Of a stretch of 15,165 bases of DNA, positions 6,986 to 13,895 are shown piece by piece; positions within the stretch are counted from its first letter, which is position 1; each line of letters starts with the position of its first letter. Where the stretch lies: NCBI GenBank assembly GCA_002407905.1, contig DHPL01000066.1, forward strand, positions 16,888 to 32,052. Reading direction: 5' to 3'. This DNA is from Anaerolineaceae bacterium UBA5365 (GTDB lineage Bacteria; Chloroflexota; Anaerolineae; Anaerolineales; Anaerolineaceae). The notes below the pieces were generated by a model. The model was not told the DNA's origin. It searched no databases and worked only from the letters and a program-made list of their open reading frames with translations. Position numbers and translations under genes: made by a program.

Positions 6986-8212
6986 TTATGGGCGATAGAT
7001 CGCGGGGTTCAGCCAAAGCGCTTGCATGTCGCTGGTGCTGCTGCCATTACGCGCGGCTAGAATGAACTGCACCGTTTGCCCAGCCAAGCCGCTAAGGTCC
7101 ACATCCACTGCCTGCATCGCGCCATCCATCTTCTGGTCCCAAAGCTGAATATTGGTCATGCTTCCAGTATTCCCGATGCGGTAATTCAAGCCCATATCCA
7201 CGTCACAGTTCTTGGCACCGCCCTGGCACATGATCGTTGCTCTAAAGCGGTCGCCTGCCTTCACGGTGAAATTGGGGTAAATACCGATGATGTAAATACT
7301 GCCGCTATTATTCGGCACGGTAAGCAAGCCTGGCTCGTTCTCGGTGCCGCCGTCCTCACGCGTGGGGTTTGCCAAAACCATAACATAGCCTGTGCCGGCA
7401 TTGGCGGTTTTGCTGGGGCAAGCCAGCTGCCCTGCGCCGGTAGACCAACTGGCCTCGCAAGCCCGGCTGGTAAAGCTGAGCACCTGGCCGCTGGTGTTCA
7501 CACCGCTGCCGCTCACCTTGATCTTCACCCAGAAGGGGTCCTTCTGGTTTTTCGTCCCAAAGCGCACGCCATCCTCATTCACCATCTTCCAGTTGCCGGT
7601 ATAGTTTCCAGCAGCCGCAGGGGCAACCATATTCACGCTGATGTCCACTGTTTCGCCGGGTTTCACAGCTCTGGGGATGTCGATGATCGAAGGGGCCCCC
7701 ATTTGGTCGCCTGAATCGAAGGCCACATCGTAATACTGTGTCCATGTGCAGGAGCCGATGTTCTTGATCCGCCAGGTCTTCGTGAAAGGTGTTCCTGGCG
7801 CATAGGTGGTTCCATCCGCAACGGTAACGTCCGCAATAAACTGAACCCAGTTACAAGGGACCGCCGTCGGGCGTACGGGGACTGCTGTAGGAACCGTGAC
7901 TGCTGGCGGGGGGACAACCTTGGTTACGATCACTACCTGGGTAGGAGCCGGAGGCTGCGTAGGCACCGGCGTGGCCGAGGGCTTCACCTGATTCGGATCA
8001 GAGATGGTTGGCTGCGGAACCTGCGTCAATGCCGCGATCTGCGTTGATAAAACATCCCGGGTAGCCTGCGCCTGCAGTGTTTTGACTGCCTTTTCTACGT
8101 CGCTCTCCTGGCTGGTTGGCGATCCAGGCACATTACAAGCTGCCAGCGCCAATACAGCCACGATCAGGATGGCTAAAGTTACGAAAATCTCTGAGTTGAT
8201 TGCTTTTTTCAT
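6986..8212 (-). CDS. FW-domain (NBR1 Ig-like) lipoprotein with extra C-terminal domain
   Basis: This is a 408-residue predicted lipoprotein. Its signal peptide ends in the lipobox LALAAC with Cys26. A short charged helix (about 36-65) and a Pro/Thr/Val linker (about 66-118) lead to an NBR1-type Ig domain (about 120-233) with Trp147, Trp157 and Trp208. The third of the four signature tryptophans is absent (DVAFDSG around 162-168). Residues 240-408 form a further domain rich in Gly, Asn and aromatic residues with several Cys, probably a beta-sandwich that I do not recognise. The start is ATG 8212 with AAGGAGA five bases upstream. A longer frame to 8302 would begin inside the preceding terminator. 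The function is unknown; binding of surface glycans or proteins is a guess. Confidence 0.85.
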   Translation of the reverse strand: MKKAINSEIFVTLAILIVAVLALAACNVPGSPTSQESDVEKAVKTLQAQATRDVLSTQIAALTQVPQPTISDPNQVKPSATPVPTQPPAPTQVVIVTKVVPPPAVTVPTAVPVRPTAVPCNWVQFIADVTVADGTTYAPGTPFTKTWRIKNIGSCTWTQYYDVAFDSGDQMGAPSIIDIPRAVKPGETVDISVNMVAPAAAGNYTGNWKMVNEDGVRFGTKNQKDPFWVKIKVSGSGVNTSGQVLSFTSRACEASWSTGAGQLACPSKTANAGTGYVMVLANPTREDGGTENEPGLLTVPNNSGSIYIIGIYPNFTVKAGDRFRATIMCQGGAKNCDVDMGLNYRIGNTGSMTNIQLWDQKMDGAMQAVDVDLSGLAGQTVQFILAARNGSSTSDMQALWLNPAIYRP

Positions 8213-8265
8213 CTTAATCTCCTTGAACGGGCTATTACCCTGCTCTCTTAATAGACGCACGCCCG

Positions 8266-8279
8266 GGGAATAAGTTCCC
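8266..8279. repeat. Short inverted repeat GGGAA-N4-TTCCC upstream of the third lipoprotein gene
   Basis: GGGAA (8266-8270) and TTCCC (8275-8279) are separated by TAAG. The half-sites equal those in front of tpiA (6917-6929), where the spacer is three bases. It could be an operator, but five-base arms are short enough to arise by chance. No convincing promoter is visible for the gene downstream. Confidence 0.3.
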
Positions 8280-8285
8280 GGTAAT

Positions 8286-8311
8286 AAAAAAAGAGCCGCC
8301 ATGAAGGCGGC
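8286..8311 (-). terminator. Intrinsic terminator after the second FW lipoprotein gene
   Basis: On the minus strand, GCCGCC, the loop TTCAT and GGCGGC are followed by TCTTTTTTTATT. This is the clearest U-tract in the window. The hairpin starts 19 bases after the stop codon of the gene at 8331-9059. Confidence 0.9.
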
Positions 8312-8330
8312 CCATGATCTTCACAGAATC

Positions 8331-9059
8331 TTACTTTACAACGCTAATGCGCACTGCCAGGGCGAACTGATTGTTATCGCCGTAGCCAAAGCGGGTGTTA
8401 TTGGGGCCGGTGAGCACCCAGTAAGCCGTGTAAGTGCCTTCTTCAGCAGGGGCAACCAGGTCTACCGCAACTTCCACCACATCCCCAGGGGCTACCGGGC
8501 CGCGAACGTCCGCAACGCCATGAGCGCCCATCTTATCACCGCCGCTAAGCACCAGGTCCACACCGTAAACATCCGCTGAATCCCAGGTGCAGGTGCCAGT
8601 GTTCTTCACACGCCAAATTTTCTCAAATTCCTGCGAGGGTTTCATCACTGTGTCCGGCGGGATATTTACATCACCCATGTACTCGATCTGGAAGTAGCAC
8701 TTGCCGTCCGAAGCCCAAACCTGGCCACCGGTTGCAGCCCCGGGGGCTGCCGGAGGCGCGGCAGGCGCCGAGGTAGGACCAGCTGCCGCAGGTACAGCGG
8801 TTGGCGGCGGAGGGCAGGTGGGGCAGACCATCGGCGTAGCGGTTGGCTGCGGGATTGCTGTAGGTACACTCAACTCAGTTACACGGGCAACCAGTGTGCT
8901 CACTGAAGCCTGCGTAGCACGCGCGGCTTGTGTTCCGGCAACTTGCAAGGCCATTTCCTCAGGTGATGGGGTAGCTGGTGCGGCTGGGCGGCAAGCCGCC
9001 AGAGCCAGGGCACTGATCATCAAGACCGCCAGCGCGATCAACCATTTTCTATCTTTCAT
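8331..9059 (-). CDS. FW-domain (NBR1 Ig-like) lipoprotein, middle of three
   Basis: This is a 242-residue predicted lipoprotein with lipobox ALAAC (Cys23). It has a helical stretch rich in Ala, Gln and Thr (about 34-63) and a Pro/Ala/Thr linker containing CPTC at 79-82. One NBR1-type Ig domain runs from about 118 to the end, with Trp149, Trp159 and Trp214. As in the next gene, the third signature Trp is replaced (VDLVLSGGD around 167-175). Cys121 and Cys157 could form a disulfide as in the paralogues. The ATG at 9059 has AGGAGA five bases upstream. The gene lies between two paralogues, ends at a strong terminator, and has its own possible promoter. Its function is unknown; it should be on the outer face of the cytoplasmic membrane. 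Confidence 0.87.
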   Translation of the reverse strand: MKDRKWLIALAVLMISALALAACRPAAPATPSPEEMALQVAGTQAARATQASVSTLVARVTELSVPTAIPQPTATPMVCPTCPPPPTAVPAAAGPTSAPAAPPAAPGAATGGQVWASDGKCYFQIEYMGDVNIPPDTVMKPSQEFEKIWRVKNTGTCTWDSADVYGVDLVLSGGDKMGAHGVADVRGPVAPGDVVEVAVDLVAPAEEGTYTAYWVLTGPNNTRFGYGDNNQFALAVRISVVK

Positions 9060-9098
9060 CTCATTCTCCTATCCCAACGATAGCTTGATATCTATGCG

Positions 9099-9125
9099 AT
9101 TTTATCACGCTTTGTCGAGGGTCAA
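9099..9125 (-). promoter_or_regulatory. Possible promoter of the second FW lipoprotein gene
   Basis: On the minus strand, TAAAAT (9104-9099) is preceded by TGA, giving an extended -10 element. TTGACC lies at 9125-9120, but the spacer is only 15 bases, so use of the -35 is doubtful. It sits in the 74-base gap between the first and second lipoprotein genes. Confidence 0.42.
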
Positions 9126-9133
9126 TTGGCAAC

Positions 9134-9826
9134 TCATTCTTTTACTTCAACGGTGATGACAATGGGGCTCGCCCCGTTGGTTCCTACGCCAAACCGTTCT
9201 CCTTCCGAGCTAAAAAACATCCAGTTGCTCTTGTAGGTCCCGGGCTTATCAAAGCCATCAAAAGTTTGCGTTACTTCCACGTAGCTGCCAGCAGCAACGG
9301 CAGGTAAATCGATGGCATCGATTCCAAAGTCGTCACCGCTTACCCAACGCAGGTCGTACTGGCTGTTCCAGTCACAGGTGCCCACATTCTGAAATTCCCA
9401 CTTTTTAACGATGTCCGTGCTTGGCCCAGTCACGTTCAGGGGAGTGTCTTTGGTCAGCTTGGCCTGCAGGCAGAGTTTTTGCGGCACCGCAGTCGCGGTT
9501 GGCTGAACCTGAACCGGAGGCAAAACCTGGGCAGGGGGCGGAGGCTGCACCGGAGGGCTTTGAGTAGGTATGGCTGTAGCCGTAGGCGGCGGAGGCAGGG
9601 TGGGCACGGGTGTAAAGGTAGCGGTCGGGCGGGCTGCCTCTGTCTGCATCAGCGAGAGTTGCACCGCGGCCTGCATCGTGGATTGGGCATCCAGGGTAGC
9701 CGCTACGCCGGTGGAAATGTAATTCGGCACGGAGGTAGGCGTGGCAGCCGGCTGGCAGGCGCCCATCACTAAAGCAAAACACAGCAGAAGTATTGGAAAG
9801 ACTAAAGGAATCCTGTTTCGAAGCAT
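9134..9826 (-). CDS. FW-domain (NBR1 Ig-like) lipoprotein, first of three
   Basis: This is a 230-residue predicted lipoprotein. It has basic residues and a hydrophobic core at about 6-21, then VMGAC with lipidated Cys24. A Gln/Ala-rich helix (about 40-66) and a long Pro/Thr/Gln linker (about 67-116) follow. The NBR1-type Ig domain (about 118-230) keeps all four signature tryptophans: Trp143, Trp153, Trp161 and Trp202. Cys119 and Cys151 may be paired. The start is ATG 9826 with AAGGAGA upstream. An in-frame ATG at 9850 falls inside the predicted -10 box, and the longer frame to 10009 overlaps pgk. This is the most complete domain of the three, so it may be nearest the ancestral copy. Ligand and role are unknown. 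Confidence 0.87.
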   Translation of the reverse strand: MLRNRIPLVFPILLLCFALVMGACQPAATPTSVPNYISTGVAATLDAQSTMQAAVQLSLMQTEAARPTATFTPVPTLPPPPTATAIPTQSPPVQPPPPAQVLPPVQVQPTATAVPQKLCLQAKLTKDTPLNVTGPSTDIVKKWEFQNVGTCDWNSQYDLRWVSGDDFGIDAIDLPAVAAGSYVEVTQTFDGFDKPGTYKSNWMFFSSEGERFGVGTNGASPIVITVEVKE

Positions 9827-9848
9827 GGGTATTCTCCTTCTTTTGCCC

Positions 9849-9877
9849 ATATTACCCCCAGCACTGTTAACCGTCAA
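9849..9877 (-). promoter_or_regulatory. Promoter of the first FW lipoprotein gene
   Basis: On the minus strand, TTGACG (9877-9872), 17 bases, then TAATAT (9854-9849). Spacing is optimal and the -35 is 5/6. Transcription would start near 9842, about 16 bases before the ATG at 9826, leaving room for the AAGGAGA ribosome-binding site. It implies that the lipoproteins can be expressed independently of pgk. Confidence 0.65.
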
Positions 9878-9896
9878 ATGCCTTTGGGCGTAAAAG

Positions 9897-9924
9897 ATAC
9901 CGGCTGTGAATTCACAGCCGGTAT
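9897..9924 (-). terminator. 28-base perfect palindrome, terminator after pgk
   Basis: ATACCGGCTGTGAA (9897-9910) is followed immediately by its exact reverse complement (9911-9924), so the 28 bases are fully palindromic. On the minus strand CTTTTA follows, a short U-tract, 21 bases beyond the pgk stop. The + side also runs into TCTTTC. With no unpaired centre, the RNA hairpin must open a few central pairs to form a loop. Confidence 0.8.
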
Positions 9925-9944
9925 TCTTTCGCCAGATAGTTTGC

Positions 9945-11120
9945 TTATTTATCGCTGAGCACAGCCAGGCCGGGAAGTTCCAGCCCTTCCAGCATCTCCA
10001 GGGAAGCACCCCCGCCTGTAGAAATGTGGGTGATCTTATCGGCCAGGCCGCTTTGATTGATGGCGCTCACCGAGTCACCGCCGCCGATCACCGAGATGGC
10101 ATCGCTATCCGCTACAGCCTGGGCAACGGCAAAGGTCCCCTTGGCGAAGAGCGGCATCTCAAACACTCCCATCGGGCCATTCCAGACCACGGTGCCCGCA
10201 TCTTTAATCACCTTGGAGAAGGCCTTGATCGTTTCCGGGCCAATATCCAGCACCCGCCAACCAGCCGGCACATCACCCAGGGGAATCACCTGAGTGTCGG
10301 CAGTATCTTCAAATTTATCCGCGATCACCATGTCCACTGGCAATACCAGCTTATCGGCGCCTTCGCCAACCAGCTTCTTCGCTGTTTCCAGGGCATCCTT
10401 TTCCACCAATGAGTCGGCCATCTCATAACCCTGGGCTGCCAGGAAGGTATTCGCCATCCCGCCGCCAATGAGGATCTTATCGGCCTTTTTCAGCAGGTTT
10501 TCGATCACGCCGATCTTGTCGCTGATCTTGGCACCGCCCAAAATAGCCACGAAGGGCCGTTTAGGGTCATCGATGGCATTGCCGAGGTACTCGATCTCTT
10601 TCTGCATCAGGAAGCCGGCCGCCGCCGGGATGTAATTGGCCACGCCAGCCGTGCTTGCGTGCGCCCGATGCGCGGTGCCAAAGGCATCGTTCACAAAGAG
10701 GTCCGCAAGGCTGGCCAATTGCTTGGCCATACCGGGGTCGTTTCCCTCTTCATCCGAATGGAAGCGCGTGTTTTCCAGTACAAGCACCTCGCCCGGCTTA
10801 AGCTCTGCCACTGCGGCTTCAGCCTCGGGCCCAATGCAGTTGGGGGCAAACTTCACCGGCGCTTCCAGCAGTGTGCCAAGGTAGTCGGCAACGGGCTTAA
10901 GGCTGTATTTGGCATTGGGCTCACCCCCGGGGCGGCCCAGATGCGAAGCCAGGATCACCTTCGCGCCATGGTCCAGCAGGTATTGAATAGTTGGCAACGC
11001 GGCGCGGATGCGGGTATCGTCTTGTACCACGCCGTCTTTCAGGGGCACATTAAAATCCACACGTACCAGAACCCGCTTTCCCGCCACATCAAGGTCTGTC
11101 ACCATCTTCTTCTTAAACAT
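9945..11120 (-). CDS. pgk: Phosphoglycerate kinase
   Basis: This cytosolic glycolytic enzyme transfers the phosphate of 1,3-bisphosphoglycerate to ADP. The 391 residues are a normal length. Family motifs run in order: [13 protein letters not shown] near the N-terminus, [21 protein letters not shown], the hinge and nucleotide-binding part [35 protein letters not shown], and the C-terminal glycine-rich [11 protein letters not shown]. The ATG at 11120 is preceded by AAAGGA at 5 bases. It follows gap by 75 bases with a terminator-like hairpin between them, so gap and pgk may be one operon with attenuated read-through. A perfect palindrome follows the stop. Confidence 0.97.
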   Translation of the reverse strand: MFKKKMVTDLDVAGKRVLVRVDFNVPLKDGVVQDDTRIRAALPTIQYLLDHGAKVILASHLGRPGGEPNAKYSLKPVADYLGTLLEAPVKFAPNCIGPEAEAAVAELKPGEVLVLENTRFHSDEEGNDPGMAKQLASLADLFVNDAFGTAHRAHASTAGVANYIPAAAGFLMQKEIEYLGNAIDDPKRPFVAILGGAKISDKIGVIENLLKKADKILIGGGMANTFLAAQGYEMADSLVEKDALETAKKLVGEGADKLVLPVDMVIADKFEDTADTQVIPLGDVPAGWRVLDIGPETIKAFSKVIKDAGTVVWNGPMGVFEMPLFAKGTFAVAQAVADSDAISVIGGGDSVSAINQSGLADKITHISTGGGASLEMLEGLELPGLAVLSDK

Positions 11121-11141
11121 CTCGATCCTTTCCTAATAAAT

Positions 11142-11173
11142 ACGCCCAGCTGCGGTCAGGCAAAACTGGGCGT
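11142..11173 (-). terminator. Hairpin between gap and pgk
   Basis: ACGCCCAG (11142-11149) pairs with CTGGGCGT (11166-11173) around a 16-base loop. On the minus strand it is followed by ATTTATTAGG, a modest U-tract. It starts 22 bases after the gap stop and ends just before the pgk ribosome-binding site, so it may be a partial terminator that sets the gap to pgk expression ratio. Confidence 0.65.
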
Positions 11174-11195
11174 GTATTCTAAGATTTACCGAAGC

Positions 11196-12251
11196 CTAAA
11201 GCTTGGCAGCAACCATCGCGGCCAGGTCACCAACGCGGCAGGAGTAGCCCCACTCGTTATCGTACCAGGCCATCACTTTGAGCATCTTGCTGCCCATTAC
11301 CACACAGTTAGGCAGGTCAACGATCGATGAGCGCGGGTCGCCCTTGAAGTCCATTGAGACCAATGGCTGGTCAAATTCGCCGGTCGTCACACCCAGGATG
11401 CCCTTCAGCGGTCCGTTGGCGGCATCGGTGAACAGTTTGACCAATTCTTCCTTAGTAGCGTCCTTTTCCACGGTGGCAACAAAGTCCACGATCGAGACGG
11501 TGGGGGTGGGAACGCGCATGGACATGCCGTCAAACTTACCCTTCAGCTCCGGGATCACCAGGGCAACGGCCTTGGCGGCGCCGGTGGTTGTTGGGATCAT
11601 GTTCAGGCCGGCCGCGCGAGAGCGGCGCAATTCCTTTTTATGGCCCTGGTCCAAAATCACCTGGTCGTTGGTGTAGGAGTGGATGGTGGTCATGAGGGCG
11701 TACTGAATACCAAAAGCATCGTTCACAATCTTTGCCGCAGGCGCCAGACAGTTGGTGGTGCAGGAGGCATTGGAGATGATGTGGTGCTTGGCGGGATCGT
11801 ACTTATCCTCGTTCACACCCAGGACGATGGTGATATCTTCTTCCTTCGCCGGCGCGCTAATGATTACCTTCTTGGCTCCGCCCCGCTGGATATGGGCATC
11901 AGCGCCAATCCGGCCGGTGGCTGCATCGCTCTTGGCGTTGGTGAAGATGCCGGTAGACTCAACCACGATGTCTACGCCCAGATCTTTCCAGGGCAGATTT
12001 CCGGGATCCTTCTCCTTGAATACATCCAGTTTGCGGCCGTTGATCGCGATGTCCTCACCGATGACTTCCACCTTGCCATCAAAGATGCCGTAGTTGGAGT
12101 CGTATTTGAAGAGGTGCGCATTCGTCGCTGAATCGAAGAGATCGTTGATTGCAACAACTTCCAGTTCCTTGCTGTGTTGCTCCAGCATTGCTTTGAGTAC
12201 CTGGCGGCCGATGCGGCCGAAACCATTGATACCAACTTTTACTTTTGCCAT
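11196..12251 (-). CDS. gap: Glyceraldehyde-3-phosphate dehydrogenase, type I
   Basis: This cytosolic NAD-linked enzyme oxidises glyceraldehyde 3-phosphate to 1,3-bisphosphoglycerate. The N-terminal Rossmann motif [11 protein letters not shown] (8-18), the active-site SNASCTTNC with Cys164 (160-168), and HSYTNDQ (191-197) are all intact. At 351 residues it is a little longer than the usual 330-340. About nine extra residues lie around 106-122, between the TGIFT strand and [10 protein letters not shown]. The ATG at 12251 has GGAGG nine bases upstream. It is followed by a hairpin and then pgk. Its promoter region shares a block with that of tpiA. Confidence 0.97.
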   Translation of the reverse strand: MAKVKVGINGFGRIGRQVLKAMLEQHSKELEVVAINDLFDSATNAHLFKYDSNYGIFDGKVEVIGEDIAINGRKLDVFKEKDPGNLPWKDLGVDIVVESTGIFTNAKSDAATGRIGADAHIQRGGAKKVIISAPAKEEDITIVLGVNEDKYDPAKHHIISNASCTTNCLAPAAKIVNDAFGIQYALMTTIHSYTNDQVILDQGHKKELRRSRAAGLNMIPTTTGAAKAVALVIPELKGKFDGMSMRVPTPTVSIVDFVATVEKDATKEELVKLFTDAANGPLKGILGVTTGEFDQPLVSMDFKGDPRSSIVDLPNCVVMGSKMLKVMAWYDNEWGYSCRVGDLAAMVAAKL

Positions 12252-12296
12252 ATTGTTCTTCCTCCGAGAAGCATTTGCATTAATCTAATTACTTGG

Positions 12297-12327
12297 ATTC
12301 TACCACTCCGAGTGCGGTCAATTCCAA
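12297..12327 (-). promoter_or_regulatory. gap promoter, sharing a block with the tpiA promoter
   Basis: On the minus strand TTGGAA (12327-12322), 19 bases, then TAGAAT (12302-12297), with GGAGTGG directly before the -10. The block GGAGTGRTAGAAT differs by one base from that before tpiA. A small palindrome CACTC-C-GAGTG (12304-12314) overlaps the spacer. TTGACC at 12322-12317 was considered as -35 but lies too close (13 bases). Confidence 0.5.
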
Positions 12328-12338
12328 TGCCCGTGACA

Positions 12339-12376
12339 TAATTACCGGCTGTAAACATGAATTTAACCAGTAATTA
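12339..12376 (-). repeat. 10-bp hairpin upstream of gap
   Basis: TAATTACCGG (12339-12348) and CCAGTAATTA (12367-12376) form a ten-pair stem in minus-strand RNA, one pair being G-U, around an 18-base loop. On the + strand the same position is a mismatch, so the structure favours minus-strand RNA. There is no U-tract. It could be a weak terminator after yvcK or part of gap control. Confidence 0.4.
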
Positions 12377-12397
12377 ACGGAGATTCAACTTTATACA

Positions 12398-12440
12398 CAG
12401 GGCTCAAGGTTTCGAGGGGTGTTAGCTCCAAACAGCCCTG
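12398..12440. repeat. Interrupted 14-bp hairpin downstream of yvcK
   Basis: CAGGGCT (12398-12404) pairs with AGCCCTG (12434-12440). Inside it GTTT pairs with AAAC, and then GAG with CTC, leaving a four-base bulge, one C-C mismatch and a nine-base loop. No T-run follows on either strand. It is possibly the 3' end structure of the yvcK transcript. Confidence 0.4.
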
Positions 12441-12553
12441 CGTTTGCTCCGCCGCCTGCTTCCATGGTGTTATTGGGGATTGTGATTAGAGCTAAATACA
12501 TACTTAATCTGTGTTTACTCGCGGAAGATTCGCCCAAGCCGGGGTGCGGGGCT

Positions 12554-13888
12554 CTACTCCAGAGGGCCGGTGCGTTCTTCAAAGAGGTTAACCAATACCT
12601 TGGCCAGTTTTTGCGAATCATGCCGCCAGGGGTAAAGGTCGTCCACCAGGTCCGCCTCGTAAACCTTGTAATTCTCGTGCAAAGCCTGGTCGGCTACCAC
12701 CCAATCCACTTCCTGGCCAAGCTTGCCCTTGAAGTTCCGGTTGCAGATCACCAGATCGAACATGTGCCGGCCGATGTGGCGCTCGATCACCTGAAGGTGG
12801 TCGCTGGCGTTAAAACCCTCTGTTTCGCCCTGCTGCGTTGCCAGGTTGCAGACGAAGAACTTTTGGGCGCGGCTGGCATCCATCGCCTCCGCCAGGCCTT
12901 CCACCAGCAGATTGGGCAAAAGCGAGGTATACAGCGAGCCCGGCCCCAGGATGATCAAATCGGCGTTCAGGATGGCGCCTACCGTAGGCGGGTAAGCCGG
13001 CGGCGCGGCGGGGTCCAGCCAGACGCGCAAAATATTCCCAGGTGTTTCGGTGATCTCGCTTTCGCCGTACACCTGCATCACTTCCTGTGAGTCCGGCTTC
13101 TGCAGGTCCCCCACCAGGTGCACATTGGTCAGGGTGGATGGCAGCACCTGCCCGTAGATAGCCAGAACACGTCCGGATTCAGCCACAGCTTCTTCAAAGG
13201 AGCCGGTAATCTCGCCCAGGGCAGTAATGAAGAGGTTGCCCAGGGAATGCCCTTCCAGGCCCACACCGCTTTTGAACCTATACTGAAAAATCTGGGAGAG
13301 CAAGGCTTCGTCGCTGCTTAGCGCTGCCAGGCAGTTGCGGATATCCCCCGGGGGCAAGACGCCCATCTCGCGGCGCAAGTTGCCGGATGAACCGCCGTCA
13401 TCGGCCACGGTTACGATCGCGGTGATGTTGTGCGTGTATTCCTTGATGCCGCGCAAGAGCGCAGCCAGGCCGTGCCCGCCGCCGATCACTACCACGCGCA
13501 TCCCCCGCTCGCGCCGCCGGTAGGATTGCAGCGTATCGATGGCGGTGCGTCCGCTGCGCTCAAAAGGCTTGAGCAGGGCCCGGTTCGCCCCCCAAATCCC
13601 GGTCAAAATCAGCGCCAGGCCCAGGCCCCCAAACAGCAAGACCCTGATTGGGCGGGCCAGAATGCGCAGGGAAAGTACTTCCAGGATGGGGATAATATCG
13701 GTATTGGTGGTATTGCGGTAGAACTGCAGGATGATCAGGGCCAGGCCCAGGCCCATCAGCATTGCCCCGATGATAGTGAGCACCAGCCAGCGTTTATAGC
13801 CTACACCCGGTGCAAACCAGCGCATTTCAGTGAGTATCTTTAAGATCACACGGCTAAGCCGGCTGCGGTCTTCGGGCGGCCTTTTCAT
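12554..13888 (-). CDS. yvcK: YvcK/CofD-like protein with N-terminal membrane anchor
   Basis: The family (GlmR/YvcK) binds UDP-GlcNAc and helps balance central carbon flow with cell-wall precursor supply. In this 444-residue protein two hydrophobic segments (about 33-58 and 83-100) precede the YvcK core, which starts near residue 130. Core motifs are VVVIGGGHGLAALLRG (132-147), TVADDGGSSG (160-169), LPPGDIRNCLAAL (178-190), GLEGHSLGNLF (210-220), and NADLIILGPGSLYTS further on. ATG 13888 is chosen because a near-consensus promoter ends 7 bases before it. A TTG at 13924 would be the -35 box itself. The anchor makes the protein longer than the soluble B. subtilis type. It lies downstream of a glycosyltransferase-like gene on the same strand. 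Confidence 0.88.
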   Translation of the reverse strand: MKRPPEDRSRLSRVILKILTEMRWFAPGVGYKRWLVLTIIGAMLMGLGLALIILQFYRNTTNTDIIPILEVLSLRILARPIRVLLFGGLGLALILTGIWGANRALLKPFERSGRTAIDTLQSYRRRERGMRVVVIGGGHGLAALLRGIKEYTHNITAIVTVADDGGSSGNLRREMGVLPPGDIRNCLAALSSDEALLSQIFQYRFKSGVGLEGHSLGNLFITALGEITGSFEEAVAESGRVLAIYGQVLPSTLTNVHLVGDLQKPDSQEVMQVYGESEITETPGNILRVWLDPAAPPAYPPTVGAILNADLIILGPGSLYTSLLPNLLVEGLAEAMDASRAQKFFVCNLATQQGETEGFNASDHLQVIERHIGRHMFDLVICNRNFKGKLGQEVDWVVADQALHENYKVYEADLVDDLYPWRHDSQKLAKVLVNLFEERTGPLE

Positions 13889-13895
13889 TTTGCTG

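Larger units (their letters stand above)
12252..12553. other. Non-coding stretch between yvcK and gap with two hairpins
   Basis: No gene-like frame is convincing here. It holds the gap promoter and ribosome-binding site at the left. A 10-bp hairpin lies at 12339-12376 and a longer interrupted hairpin at 12398-12440. No tRNA or obvious riboswitch was recognised. The part from 12441 to 12553 shows nothing I can name. Confidence 0.55.

Noticed and set aside
7076..7714. 212-codon open frame on + opposite the third lipoprotein gene
   Set aside because: It is antisense to a gene with clear domain and signal features. Its translation is rich in His, Ala and Gly without any family motif, and it has no ribosome-binding site. 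Similar antisense frames over gap, pgk and yvcK were rejected for the same reason.
8213..8302. Upstream extension of the third lipoprotein frame to 8302
   Set aside because: It would begin inside the preceding terminator hairpin. The lipoprotein signal peptide and an AAGGAGA site both point to ATG 8212.
9827..10009. Upstream extension of the first lipoprotein frame, including ATG 9850
   Set aside because: The extension overlaps pgk and its terminator, ATG 9850 lies in the predicted -10 box, and the signal peptide begins naturally at 9826.
12304..12314. CACTC-C-GAGTG upstream of gap as a CIRCE heat-shock element
   Set aside because: CIRCE is TTAGCACTC-N9-GAGTGCTAA. Here the spacer is one base and the outer bases do not match.
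12391..12621. 76-codon open frame on - downstream of and overlapping yvcK
   Set aside because: No recognisable motif, no ribosome-binding site, overlap with the yvcK end, and a hairpin within it. It is better treated as non-coding.
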